Origin: Nocardia carnea NBRC 14403
GTDB taxonomy: Bacteria; Actinomycetota; Actinomycetes; Mycobacteriales; Mycobacteriaceae
DNA length: 41,196 nucleotides
NCBI RefSeq assembly: GCF_000308515.1
Contig: NZ_BAFV01000113.1
Coordinates: 1 to 41,196, forward strand
Direction: 5' to 3'
Below are positions 1 through 7,643 of this stretch, in pieces; the stretch's first letter is position 1; the number at the start of each line of letters is the position of its first letter. The position numbers and the translations under genes were made by a program. Below the pieces are notes generated by a model, which did no database searches, was not told where the DNA came from, and saw only the letters and a list, made by a program, of their open reading frames with translations.

Positions 1-1343
1 CCGAGTTCGGCGAAGCGGGCGCTGGACAGCTCGCCGACGCGGGTGGCGAGCACCGAGCCGAGCACCGAGACGCCGATCGCGCCACCGAAGGTGCGGAAGA
101 ACGCGACACTGCTGGAGGCGGCGCCGATGTTCTGCACACTCACGGTGTTCTGCACGGCCAGCACGAGGTTCTGCATCATCATGCCGACACCGAGACCGGT
201 GACGGTGATGAAGGCGCCGATCAGCCAGATGTTGGTGGCGTGGTCGACGGTCGACAGCAGGGAGAATCCGATGACCAGCAGCGCGGCACCGGCGACGACG
301 AACGGCTTCCACTTGCCGAATCGGGTGATCAGCAGACCGGACGTCACCGAGGCGACGAGCATCCCGGCGACCATCGGCGAGGAGAGCAGGCCTGCGGCGG
401 TGGGGGAGTAGCCACGCGCGGTCTGCAGGTACTGGCCGAGGAAGGTGGTGGCGCCGAACATCCCGACACCCACGGCGATCGAGGCGAGGATGGCCAGCGC
501 GGTGGTGCGTTCGGTGACGATCTTCAGCGGGATGACCGGGTCCTTGACCTTGGCTTCGACCAGTACGGTGGCGATCAGCAGCAGGACACCGCCGCCGACA
601 TACAGCGCCGATTCGGTGGACCACCAGTCGTAGTAGCCGGCTTTACCGGCGAACGAGACCCAGATCAGCAGGACCGACACGCCGGCTGTGAGCAGTGTGG
701 CACCCAGCCAGTCGATGGATACGTTCTCTTTGCGGGCGGTGGGCAATTTCAGCGTCCGCTGCAGCAGGAACAGGGCGATCAATGCCAGCGGTACGCAGAT
801 GTAGAAGCACCAGCGCCAGCCCAGCGGGCTGTCGACGATGACGCCACCGAGGATCGGTCCACCGGTCATCGATACGGCCATCACCGCACCCATATAGCCG
901 GAATAGCGGCCGCGTTCGCGGGGCGGGATGATGCTGCCGATGATCGCCTGCACGAGCGCGGTGAGCCCGCCCATGCCGATACCCTGCAGGGCGCGGGCGA
1001 CCAGCAGCACGGCGACGTTGTGGCTGAGGCCGGCGATCACCGATCCGATGACGAAGATGACGATGGCGGATTGCACCAGCGTCTTCTTGTTGAACAGATC
1101 GGCGAGTTTGCCCCAGATCGGCGTGGAGGCGGCGTTGGTGAGCAGCGCCGTGGTGATGACCCAGGCGTAAGCAGTCTGCGATCCTTGCAGGTCGCCGATG
1201 ATGGTGGGTAGCGCATTGGCGACGATGGTGGTGCTGAGCAGCGCCGTGAACAGCGCCGCGAGCAGGCCGGTCATCGCTTCGAGGATCTGGCGATGGCTCA
1301 TGGCGAGCGGGTCGCGAGATGGCGGTGCCTCGGTATCAGACAT
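1..1343 (-). CDS. DHA2-family MFS drug exporter (3' end outside window)
   Basis: The minus strand reads as an open frame from ATG at 1343 to the window edge (447 codons), so the C-terminus is missing. It is rich in hydrophobic segments and carries MFS hallmarks: a loop 2-3 stretch of the form GKLADLFNKK, the family motif C stretch GGPILGGVI, and the adjacent WRWCFYI that is typical of the 14-helix DHA2 (EmrB/QacA) drug:proton antiporters. It probably exports a toxic compound across the cytoplasmic membrane. The start lies inside the end of the upstream MarR gene (8-bp overlap, 1336-1343), so the two are translationally coupled and the MarR protein is the obvious regulator. The substrate cannot be read from sequence. 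The large plus-strand frames here are shadows. Confidence 0.9.
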   Translation of the reverse strand, partial: MSDTEAPPSRDPLAMSHRQILEAMTGLLAALFTALLSTTIVANALPTIIGDLQGSQTAYAWVITTALLTNAASTPIWGKLADLFNKKTLVQSAIVIFVIGSVIAGLSHNVAVLLVARALQGIGMGGLTALVQAIIGSIIPPRERGRYSGYMGAVMAVSMTGGPILGGVIVDSPLGWRWCFYICVPLALIALFLLQRTLKLPTARKENVSIDWLGATLLTAGVSVLLIWVSFAGKAGYYDWWSTESALYVGGGVLLLIATVLVEAKVKDPVIPLKIVTERTTALAILASIAVGVGMFGATTFLGQYLQTARGYSPTAAGLLSSPMVAGMLVASVTSGLLITRFGKWKPFVVAGAALLVIGFSLLSTVDHATNIWLIGAFITVTGLGVGMMMQNLVLAVQNTVSVQNIGAASSSVAFFRTFGGAIGVSVLGSVLATRVGELSSARFAEL

Positions 1344-1827
1344 CAGTTCTCTCTTTCGGAACCTGCGGATTCTCGCTCGTCGAGGCGCAGCGGGAACGGG
1401 CATTGAGGGAATTACGGAGTCGTCGTACGGCCAGATACGCCTGTTCGGCGTCGTCCTCGGACCAGTCGTCCAGGGTTTCCTGAAGATGCCGGGTATGGGC
1501 TTGTCGTGCCCGGTTCAGGAGATCCAGGCCCTCGTCGGTGAGCTGAACCAGCGCGGCGCGGCCGTCGCTGGGGTCGGCCCGGCGGACGATATATCCGGCG
1601 GCGACCAACTCGGTGATATGGCGGCTCAGCGCCGATTGGGTGATGCGCATATCGGCGGCGAGGTCGACCTGCCGGCAGGGGCCGGATGCGTCGAGGGTGG
1701 TGAGAACGGCGAGTCCGCCGGGCGGTAGCTGACCTGCGTCGGTGAAGAACAGGGCACTGCGGAGGGCTCGGCCGATTTGGAACATCTCACCGAGGAGGTG
1801 TTGAGCAGTATCGGATGAGATGGGCAC
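1336..1827 (-). CDS. MarR-family transcriptional regulator
   Basis: This 163-residue winged-helix protein contains the MarR core: a helical dimer region, the recognition segment with MRITQSALSRHITELVAAG, and the beta-wing with VRRADPSDGRAALVQLTDEG, where the DxRxxxVxLT pattern is diagnostic. GTG at 1827 is chosen because a GGAG sequence sits 5 nt upstream (1833-1836). A longer frame from TTG at 1866 would place the operator-like repeats inside the gene and has no ribosome binding site. It overlaps the exporter start by 8 bp. By analogy with MarR/EmrR systems it probably represses itself and the exporter until a small aromatic ligand binds. Confidence 0.9.
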   Translation of the reverse strand: MPISSDTAQHLLGEMFQIGRALRSALFFTDAGQLPPGGLAVLTTLDASGPCRQVDLAADMRITQSALSRHITELVAAGYIVRRADPSDGRAALVQLTDEGLDLLNRARQAHTRHLQETLDDWSEDDAEQAYLAVRRLRNSLNARSRCASTSENPQVPKERTDV

Positions 1828-1847
1828 TCGGACTCCAATAGGGGAAT

Positions 1848-1896
1848 AGTTTCTTTCGCTAATCAACTTTAGAGCAGTTGCTTTCGCTAATCAACT
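1848..1896 (-). promoter_or_regulatory. Two 21-bp operator-like repeats upstream of marR
   Basis: Two copies of a 21-bp element lie at 1848-1868 and 1876-1896. They share the block CTTTCGCTAATCAACT exactly (1853-1868 and 1881-1896) and differ only at the fifth base of the element (T against G). Each begins AGTT and ends AACT; the distal copy has perfect 5-bp arms, AGTTG and CAACT, around an 11-bp core. They stand 28 bp apart, directly upstream of the MarR start, where a MarR dimer would be expected to bind. The pairing with MarR is inferred from position. Confidence 0.7.
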
Positions 1897-2190
1897 AACT
1901 GGGCCCGGCGAACGGGCTCGTGAGGATGTGGCGTTGTGCACAACGAAGAAGCCGGGACGGCCGCCGCGTAACTCGGGCGCGAGGGGTGCTCCGGAGGCGC
2001 CAGGGTAGTACCCGGATCGAGTGCGCCGGGCGGCGGGGCGGTGCGGGAGCGCGGCGGTGGCGTGTTGGCGGCGATAAGCCTGGGCAATATGAAATACCCT
2101 GCACTGCACGAGAGTTGGACATTCCTGGCATTCGTCCCGTTCGGGGAATCCGTAGGTGCTGTCGACCGGTGCGCCTAACCGGACATACAA
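1891..2190 (-). CDS. Possible small Cys-rich protein (doubtful)
   Basis: A 99-codon frame starts at TTG 2190 and ends inside the marR operator region. Its N-terminal part contains Cys-x2-Cys-Pro-x4-Cys (DECQECPTLVQC), recalling the last three cysteines of WhiB-type iron-sulphur proteins, but no fourth cysteine is found upstream even in the extended frame, and the WhiB GVWGG turn is absent. The second half is Arg/Pro-rich and looks like non-coding GC-rich DNA. No ribosome binding site was seen. I list it because it is the only peptide-like stretch between 1897 and 2418; it may well not be a gene. Confidence 0.2.
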   Translation of the reverse strand: MYVRLGAPVDSTYGFPERDECQECPTLVQCRVFHIAQAYRRQHATAALPHRPAARRTRSGYYPGASGAPLAPELRGGRPGFFVVHNATSSRARSPGPVS

Positions 2191-2418
2191 GACATGCTGC
2201 GCACCTATCTCGCGCGGGGATCGGGTAGGTGCAGTCGTGCCTGTCGGGATCGGTCCGCCGTGCCCGGGCGCGGCGGCCCTCTTGGTGTCGTAGACCTCAG
2301 CAGGGATAGGCGGAAGACGAGCAGCGCGACAGCCGCCCCGTCGCGCAGCCGCGCAGATGGCGGTGCTCGACGGGGCGGTGTGGGTGGCGAGGTGGTGGCG
2401 GTGGCCGGGATATACGGA
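1897..2418. other. Intergenic stretch between marR and prpC
   Basis: Apart from the doubtful small frame above and a hairpin downstream of prpC, nothing recognisable is present. The plus-strand frames across it are Arg/Gly-rich and lack family features. Confidence 0.5.
2333..2378 (-). terminator. Hairpin downstream of prpC
   Basis: A perfect 11-bp inverted repeat, CCGCCCCGTCG at 2333-2343 and its complement at 2368-2378, flanks a 24-nt loop 41 bp past the prpC stop. There is no T-tract, so it would act as a GC hairpin terminator or an mRNA 3'-end stabiliser. Confidence 0.45.
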
Positions 2419-3597
2419 TCAGGCGACGACCGCGCGCTGCGGGACGCCGATGTACTCGCTGAGCGGGCGGATCAGCGCATTCGATTCGCCCTGTTCGATG
2501 ATGTGCGCGGTCCATCCGGTGATCCGGCTCATCACGAATATCGGCGTGAAGGCCTCGGTATCGAATCCGAGCAGGTGGTAGGCGGGCCCGGCCGGAAAGT
2601 CGAGGTTCGGTTTTATGCCGGTGGCTTCGTCCATGGTGCGCTCGAGCGTTTCGTACATGCGCACCCACTTCTGCCCGCCGGTAGCGGCCGCGATATCGAG
2701 GAATGCCTGTTTCATGGTGGGCACCCGCGAATCGCCGTGTTTGTAGACCCGGTGGCCGAAGCCCATCACCTTCTCCTTCGCGGCCAGCTTGGCGCGCAGC
2801 CATTCCTCGGCCCGGGCCGGATCACCGATATCGAGCATATGGTGCAGCACGGCTTCGTTGGCGCCACCGTGCAGCGGCCCTTTGAGTGCGCCGATCGCCG
2901 CGGTGACCGCGCTGTAGATATCCGACAGCGTGGAGGTGACCACGCGGGCGGCGAAGGTGGAGGCGTTGAAACTGTGCTCCGCGTAGAGGATCAGCGAAAC
3001 CTCGAACGCCCGCACCAGCTCCGGCGCCGGAATGCTGCCGAAACACATGTTCAGGAAGTTCTCGGCGTAACTCAGTTGTGAGTGGGGTGCGAGGGGATCG
3101 AGGCCGTGGCGGCGGCGGTGGTCGGCCGCGACGATGGTGGGCAGGACGGCGAGCATCCGTAAGGCCTTGTCGCGGTTGGCGTGAGCCGAATTATCGTCCT
3201 CGGCCGGGTCTTCGGCGCCCAGATAGCTGATCGCGGTCCGTACGACATCCATGGGATGGCAGGTATCGGGCAGTTTCGTCACCAGCGACAACAGCGATCG
3301 GTCGGCCCGCCGGGCGGCGCGTTCACGCTGCTGGAACCGTTCGAGCTCGGCGTAGGTGGGCAGTTCACCGTTCCAGAGCAGGTAGGCGACCTGTTCGAAG
3401 CTGCAGTGGGCGGCCAGATCCTGTACGGCGTATCCGCGGTAGGTGAGCGAGTTGGTTTCCGGTACCACCTTCGAAATCGCGGTGGTGTCCACGACGACCC
3501 CCGCCAATCCCTTGGAAATGGCCGGTATCGCGGTCACCGGCCCCTCGGAAGTGGGGCCACCGCCTGTTGTCGAACCGCCGAGCGATGCCTTGTCCAT
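2419..3597 (-). CDS. prpC: 2-methylcitrate synthase
   Basis: This 392-residue protein condenses propionyl-CoA with oxaloacetate to 2-methylcitrate in the cytosolic methylcitrate cycle. Citrate-synthase-fold landmarks are present, numbered from the GTG at 3600: His209 in LYAEHSFNAS, His244 in GPLHGGANEA, the FGHRVYKHGDSR loop at 281-292, and Asp334 in NLDFPAG, together giving the catalytic His/His/Asp set. The length is that of the short bacterial type II-like enzymes. ATG at 3597 overlaps the prpB stop by 1 nt (TGATG); GTG at 3600 is the alternative. A GAAAGGGG sequence is a good ribosome binding site. The N-terminal 20 residues are Gly/Thr-rich and probably disordered. The prpB/prpD context favours methylcitrate synthase over housekeeping citrate synthase. 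Confidence 0.95.
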   Translation of the reverse strand: MDKASLGGSTTGGGPTSEGPVTAIPAISKGLAGVVVDTTAISKVVPETNSLTYRGYAVQDLAAHCSFEQVAYLLWNGELPTYAELERFQQRERAARRADRSLLSLVTKLPDTCHPMDVVRTAISYLGAEDPAEDDNSAHANRDKALRMLAVLPTIVAADHRRRHGLDPLAPHSQLSYAENFLNMCFGSIPAPELVRAFEVSLILYAEHSFNASTFAARVVTSTLSDIYSAVTAAIGALKGPLHGGANEAVLHHMLDIGDPARAEEWLRAKLAAKEKVMGFGHRVYKHGDSRVPTMKQAFLDIAAATGGQKWVRMYETLERTMDEATGIKPNLDFPAGPAYHLLGFDTEAFTPIFVMSRITGWTAHIIEQGESNALIRPLSEYIGVPQRAVVA

Positions 3598-4511
3598 CAC
3601 CGGCCCCTTTCCGCGGTGAAATCGTAAATACCGGAATCGAATTCGTTGTAGCTCTCGTACCGCAACAGTTCGTAGAGGCGGCTGCGGTGCTGCATCCGAT
3701 CGAGCACACCGGACTGCGTTCCCTCGGCGAAGATCTCCCGCAGTCCCGCTTCGGCGGCATACATCGCCAGCCGCAGGGTCGAGACCGGATAGATCACCGC
3801 GTTGTAGCCGATAGATTCCAGCGTCGCGGCCGGAATCAGTTCGGATTTACCGAATTCGGTCATATTCGCCAGCAGCGGCGTCGATAGCGCCGCACGGAAC
3901 TTCTCGAACTCGGCCGGGGTGCGCAGGGCCTCGGTGAAGATCAGATCGGCCCCCGCCTCGGCGTAGGCTTTCGCCCGCTCGATCGCGGCATCGAGGCCTT
4001 CGATCCCGGCGGCATCGGTGCGTGCACAGATTACGAATCCGGGGTCGCGGCGGGCCGCGACCGCCGCATGCAGCCGGCGGATCATTTCCTCGGTGGGCAC
4101 CACCGCCTTACCGTCCAGATGACCGCAGCGCTTGGGGTTGACCTGATCCTCGAGATGACAGCCGGCCAGGCCGGCGTCTTCGAGCACGGTCACCGTGCGC
4201 GCGGCACTCATCGGCTCACCGAAACCGGTATCGGCATCGATCAGTACCGGCAGATCGGTGACCCGGGCGATCTGGTGGCCGCGCCCGGACACCTCGGTGA
4301 GCGTGGTGAGACCGATATCCGGTAACCCCAGATCCGCGGAGAGCACCGCGCCGGAGACATAGACGCCCTCGAACCCGATCTCCTGGATCAGCGTCGCCAC
4401 CAACGAGTTGAAGGCTCCGGGAAATCGCTGGATACGGCCGGATTCCAGACCGGCACGGAACGCGGCGCGCTTCTCCGTTACCGGCCTCGGCGCCGCGAAC
4501 AGGCCGGCCAT
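3597..4511 (-). CDS. prpB: 2-methylisocitrate lyase
   Basis: The 304-residue enzyme cleaves 2-methylisocitrate to pyruvate and succinate, the last step of the methylcitrate cycle. It belongs to the isocitrate lyase/PEP mutase superfamily. The Mg-binding motif LIDADTGFGEP occupies about 90-100, and the signature KRCGH with catalytic Cys129 lies at 127-131. The start ATG overlaps the prpD stop by 1 nt (TGATG), with AAGGA upstream, so the prp genes form one translationally coupled operon. A dedicated PrpB matters for context: Mycobacterium tuberculosis lacks one and uses isocitrate lyase instead. Confidence 0.95.
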   Translation of the reverse strand: MAGLFAAPRPVTEKRAAFRAGLESGRIQRFPGAFNSLVATLIQEIGFEGVYVSGAVLSADLGLPDIGLTTLTEVSGRGHQIARVTDLPVLIDADTGFGEPMSAARTVTVLEDAGLAGCHLEDQVNPKRCGHLDGKAVVPTEEMIRRLHAAVAARRDPGFVICARTDAAGIEGLDAAIERAKAYAEAGADLIFTEALRTPAEFEKFRAALSTPLLANMTEFGKSELIPAATLESIGYNAVIYPVSTLRLAMYAAEAGLREIFAEGTQSGVLDRMQHRSRLYELLRYESYNEFDSGIYDFTAERGR

Positions 4512-6013
4512 CAGAACAGTCCTTCCGGGCTACCGGCAGCACGGGCGAGCACATCCGGCGACACGGTGAAGGTGAGTTCCGCCAACTCGCCGGCGGACAG
4601 CTCGCCCGCGCGCTGGACCACCTCGAGGAAGCGGTCCTGTTCGGGCGGGTCGACAACCCCCTCGGCCAGTGTGCGGAACTTGGCGATGTACTGGTCGCGG
4701 GCGAACGGCCGGGCGCCGAGTGGATGCGCGTCGGCGACGGCGAGTTCGCCGACGATCACCTCACCGCTTTTCAGCGTGATCTCGGCGCGGGCGCCGAACG
4801 CTTTCTCGGCGGGGTCGGTCGAGTGGTAGCGGCGGGTCCATTCCGGGTCTTCGGCGGTGGAGATCTTGTGCCACAGCGCCACGGTGTCCGGACGCTGTGC
4901 CCGCTCGGGTGCGTAGGAATGTTCGTGATGCCAGATGCCGTCCTGCAACGCGACCGCGAAGATGTACATCACCGAGTGATCCAGGGTTTCCCGGGACGCC
5001 GTGGGATCGAACTTCTGCGGATCACCCGATCCGGTCCCGATCACCACATGGGTGTGATGGCTGGTGTGCAGGACGATCGACGCGATCTGGTCCAGGTCGC
5101 CGATACGTTCCCGCATCCGGCGAGCCAGGTCGATCGGCGCCTGGCTCTGGTATTCGGCGGAATGCTCCTTGGTGTAGGAATCCAGGATCGCGCGCTTGGG
5201 CTCGCCCGGGCCGGGGAGCGGGACCGAGTACTCCGCGTCCGGACCGCCGAGCAACCAGGCGATCACACCGTCTTCCCCCTCCCAGATCGGGCCCGGTGCA
5301 CCTTCTCCGCGCAACGCCCGGTCCACCGCCTCGACCGCCATCTTCCCGGCGAACGCCGGCGCGTAGGCCTTCCAGCTGGAGATCTCGCCCTTGCGGGATT
5401 GCCGGGTCGTGGTGGTGGTGTGCAGGGCCTGGCCGACGGCCTGATAGATCGTCGCGGTATCGAGCCCGAGCAAGGTGCCGATACCGGCGGCCGCCGAGGG
5501 CCCGAGATGGGCGATATGGTCGATCTTGTGCTCGTGCAGGCAGATCGCGCGCACCAGATCGATCTGGATCTCGTATCCGGTGGCCAGGCCGCGGATCAGG
5601 TCACGTCCCGACCGCCCGGCATGCTGGGCGACCGCCAGAATCGGTGCGATGTTGTCACCGGGATGGGAGTAGTCGGCAGCCAGGAAAGTGTCGTGGAAAT
5701 CCAGTTCCCGCACCGCGACCCCGTTGGCCCACGCCGCCCACTCCGGGGAATAGCGGCCGCCGGCACCGTAAACGGTCGCACCCGGCCGATACGGGTGTGC
5801 GAGTGCCTGGGCCCGGGCATTGGCGACCGGGCGCCGGGTCAGCGCCGCCGCGGCGACCGCCGCATTGTCGATGATCCGGTTGACGATCATCTCCTCGGTC
5901 TCCGGCGCCACCTCGACCGGGTCGCGGGCAACCTCCGCAATACGCCATGCCAGATGCTGTTCGCGCGGGAACTCCGCGGCGGACCGGTGTGTGCGGACGA
6001 GATGATTCTTCAC
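4511..6013 (-). CDS. prpD: 2-methylcitrate dehydratase
   Basis: A 500-residue MmgE/PrpD-family protein that dehydrates 2-methylcitrate to 2-methyl-cis-aconitate. The N-terminus VKNHLVRTHRSAAEFPR and the following LAWRIAEVARDPVE are typical of actinobacterial PrpD. The central and C-terminal parts carry the conserved GPSAAAGIGTLLGLD and SHHTHVVIGTGSGDPQKFDP blocks. I choose GTG at 6013 because GGAGG sits 6 nt upstream; an in-frame ATG at 6064 would add 17 residues that do not fit the family start and would cover the divergent regulatory region. It is the first gene of prpDBC. Confidence 0.94.
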   Translation of the reverse strand: MKNHLVRTHRSAAEFPREQHLAWRIAEVARDPVEVAPETEEMIVNRIIDNAAVAAAALTRRPVANARAQALAHPYRPGATVYGAGGRYSPEWAAWANGVAVRELDFHDTFLAADYSHPGDNIAPILAVAQHAGRSGRDLIRGLATGYEIQIDLVRAICLHEHKIDHIAHLGPSAAAGIGTLLGLDTATIYQAVGQALHTTTTTRQSRKGEISSWKAYAPAFAGKMAVEAVDRALRGEGAPGPIWEGEDGVIAWLLGGPDAEYSVPLPGPGEPKRAILDSYTKEHSAEYQSQAPIDLARRMRERIGDLDQIASIVLHTSHHTHVVIGTGSGDPQKFDPTASRETLDHSVMYIFAVALQDGIWHHEHSYAPERAQRPDTVALWHKISTAEDPEWTRRYHSTDPAEKAFGARAEITLKSGEVIVGELAVADAHPLGARPFARDQYIAKFRTLAEGVVDPPEQDRFLEVVQRAGELSAGELAELTFTVSPDVLARAAGSPEGLF

Positions 6014-6165
6014 AGACGGCCTCCGGGGCTCGGCGGAAATTCGCTTGATTCGCAAGCTACTCATGGCGAATCAGTGATTCAATACCTCGCATTTGTCGAT
6101 TTATGCGTAGGACGACCTGCAAATTTGCGGAAGTTGCGAATACCATGCGTGCTAGATTCGCGACC
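6014..6165. promoter_or_regulatory. Divergent prpD / prpR control region
   Basis: Three dyad elements lie between the divergent genes. GCAAATTTGC at 6119-6128 is a perfect palindrome resembling the TTTGC-type half-sites reported for RamB/PrpR regulators. TTCGCAA at 6049-6055 and TTGCGAA at 6134-6140 are inverted copies of each other. GAATCAGTGATTC at 6068-6080 is a perfect 6-1-6 inverted repeat. TAGATT at 6153-6158 could be the prpR -10 box, 7 nt before its GTG. PrpR binding is inferred from similarity of these sites to recalled RamB/PrpR motifs. Confidence 0.65.
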
Positions 6166-7599
6166 GTGCAGAAGATGTATGCGGGAGGCCGGCTGCGTGC
6201 ATTGCGGGAGCAGCGCGGATTGTCCCAGTCGGCGCTGGCGAAGGAACTCGGGTTATCGGCCAGCTACGTCAATCAGCTCGAAAACGATCAGCGCCCGCTG
6301 ACGGTCCCGGTACTGCTGCGGTTGAACTCCACCTTCGATCTGGAGATGGGTTTCTTCGCCCCCGATACCGATGCCCGGCTGCTCGCCGACTTGCAAGAGG
6401 TGTTCGCGGAGGACCCCGATGCGGCCGCTGTCACGGGCAGCGAACTCGACGATCTGTTGTCCCGGATCCCGGCCGCCGCTCGGCTGCTGGTGAGCCTGGA
6501 CCGGCGGCTGAAAGCGGCCACCGGGCGCCTCGAACAGTTCTCGGCCGGGGTCGATACCGAGCCCGGTGAGCGGGGTGCCGCGATGCCCTATGAAGACGTC
6601 CGGGATTTCTTCTACGACCAGCGCAACCATATTCCGGCCCTCGATACCGCCGCCGAACGCCTGTTCGCCGAGAACCGGCTGACCATCGGCGGACTCGATC
6701 TGCAGCTGGCGCGAATTCTGCGCGAACAACACGATATCGCCGTGCGGATCCGGACCGACGACCCGAACCGGCCCGGGCCGAAACGCCTCTACGATCCGGG
6801 TGCCCGCCTGGTGTTGCTCGCCCGGCGGCTCGCACCCGGCCAGCGCGCCTTCCAGCTGGCCACCCAGCTGGCCTTCCTCACCCAGGGGCCGGCGCTGGAC
6901 GCGATCCTCGCCGGGGCCGAGGCGATGCCCGCCGAATCGCGCCGGCTGCTGCGGATCGGCCTGGCCAACTATTTCGCCGGTGCCCTGATCCTGCCGTATA
7001 CACTGTTCCGCGAGGCCGCCGAATCGCTGCGCTACGATATCGACCTGCTCTCGGCGCAATTCGAGGTCGGATTCGAAACCGTCTGCCATCGGCTGTCCAC
7101 CCTGCAGCGGCGCGGGCAACGCGGCGTACCGTTCTTCTTTGTCCGGACCGACCGCGCCGGCAATATCTCGAAACGACAGTCCGCCACCGCTTTCCACTTC
7201 TCCCGCGTCGGTGGGAGCTGCCCGCTGTGGGTGGTGCACGACGCGTTCGCGACCCCCGGTCGGATCCGCACCCAGATCGCGGAGATGCCGGACGGTCGGA
7301 CGTACCTCTGGCTGGCGCGGACTGCCGGTGAGAGCGCGCCCGGGTATCTCACGCCCACAAGGGAATTCGCCGTCGGTCTCGGTTGCGATCTCGCCCATGC
7401 CGACAAGCTGGTGTACTCCCACGGCCTGCCGCTGCACGACAGCAGCGCCGTGGTCCCGATCGGGGCGGGATGCAAAGTATGTGAACGCACCGACTGCGCA
7501 CAGCGTGCGTTCCCGCAACTGGGCCGCCCGCTCGCCGTAGACGAGAACCGCGCCGCCGATATCCCGTACCTGCCCGCGTGGGGAAGCGCACCGCGCTGA
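6166..7599 (+). CDS. prpR: PrpR/RamB-type regulator of propionate metabolism
   Basis: A 477-residue regulator with an N-terminal XRE helix-turn-helix (about 10-60; QSALAKELGLSASYVNQLEN then DQRPLTVPVLL), a central ImmA/IrrE-like region in which the zinc motif is not obvious, and a C-terminal DUF2083-type region with Cys436, Cys439 and Cys444 in GAGCKVCERTDC. In mycobacterial PrpR the C-terminal region senses propionyl-CoA and binds an iron-sulphur cluster; these cysteines are the likely ligands here. GTG at 6166 matches the family N-terminus (short lead, then GGRLRALREQRGLS) and lies 7 nt after a TAGATT box, so the mRNA may be leaderless. ATG at 6175 and longer starts at 6103 and 6145 are less likely. 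It probably activates prpDBC and tunes its own expression. Confidence 0.92.
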   Translation: MQKMYAGGRLRALREQRGLSQSALAKELGLSASYVNQLENDQRPLTVPVLLRLNSTFDLEMGFFAPDTDARLLADLQEVFAEDPDAAAVTGSELDDLLSRIPAAARLLVSLDRRLKAATGRLEQFSAGVDTEPGERGAAMPYEDVRDFFYDQRNHIPALDTAAERLFAENRLTIGGLDLQLARILREQHDIAVRIRTDDPNRPGPKRLYDPGARLVLLARRLAPGQRAFQLATQLAFLTQGPALDAILAGAEAMPAESRRLLRIGLANYFAGALILPYTLFREAAESLRYDIDLLSAQFEVGFETVCHRLSTLQRRGQRGVPFFFVRTDRAGNISKRQSATAFHFSRVGGSCPLWVVHDAFATPGRIRTQIAEMPDGRTYLWLARTAGESAPGYLTPTREFAVGLGCDLAHADKLVYSHGLPLHDSSAVVPIGAGCKVCERTDCAQRAFPQLGRPLAVDENRAADIPYLPAWGSAPR

Positions 7600-7629
7600 A
7601 CCGAGGCGCACCCTGTCACCGGCCGGGGC

Positions 7630-7635
7630 TAGCAT
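7630..7635 (+). promoter_or_regulatory. Possible -10 box of the 7644 flavoprotein gene
   Basis: TAGCAT lies 8 nt before ATG 7644, and no Shine-Dalgarno sequence intervenes. A leaderless transcript would explain this. Confidence 0.35.
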
Positions 7636-7643
7636 CGGCGGTC

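Noticed and set aside
240..1211. 323-codon plus-strand open frame
   Set aside because: Gly/Asp/Gln/Arg-rich shadow of the minus-strand exporter, with no family features.
1891..2190. WhiB-like assignment for the small Cys-containing frame
   Set aside because: Only three of the four cysteines are present even with upstream extension, and the GVWGG turn is missing.
4724..6301. 525-codon plus-strand frame across prpD
   Set aside because: Antisense shadow of a clearly recognisable enzyme gene; composition is typical of GC-rich opposite-strand frames.
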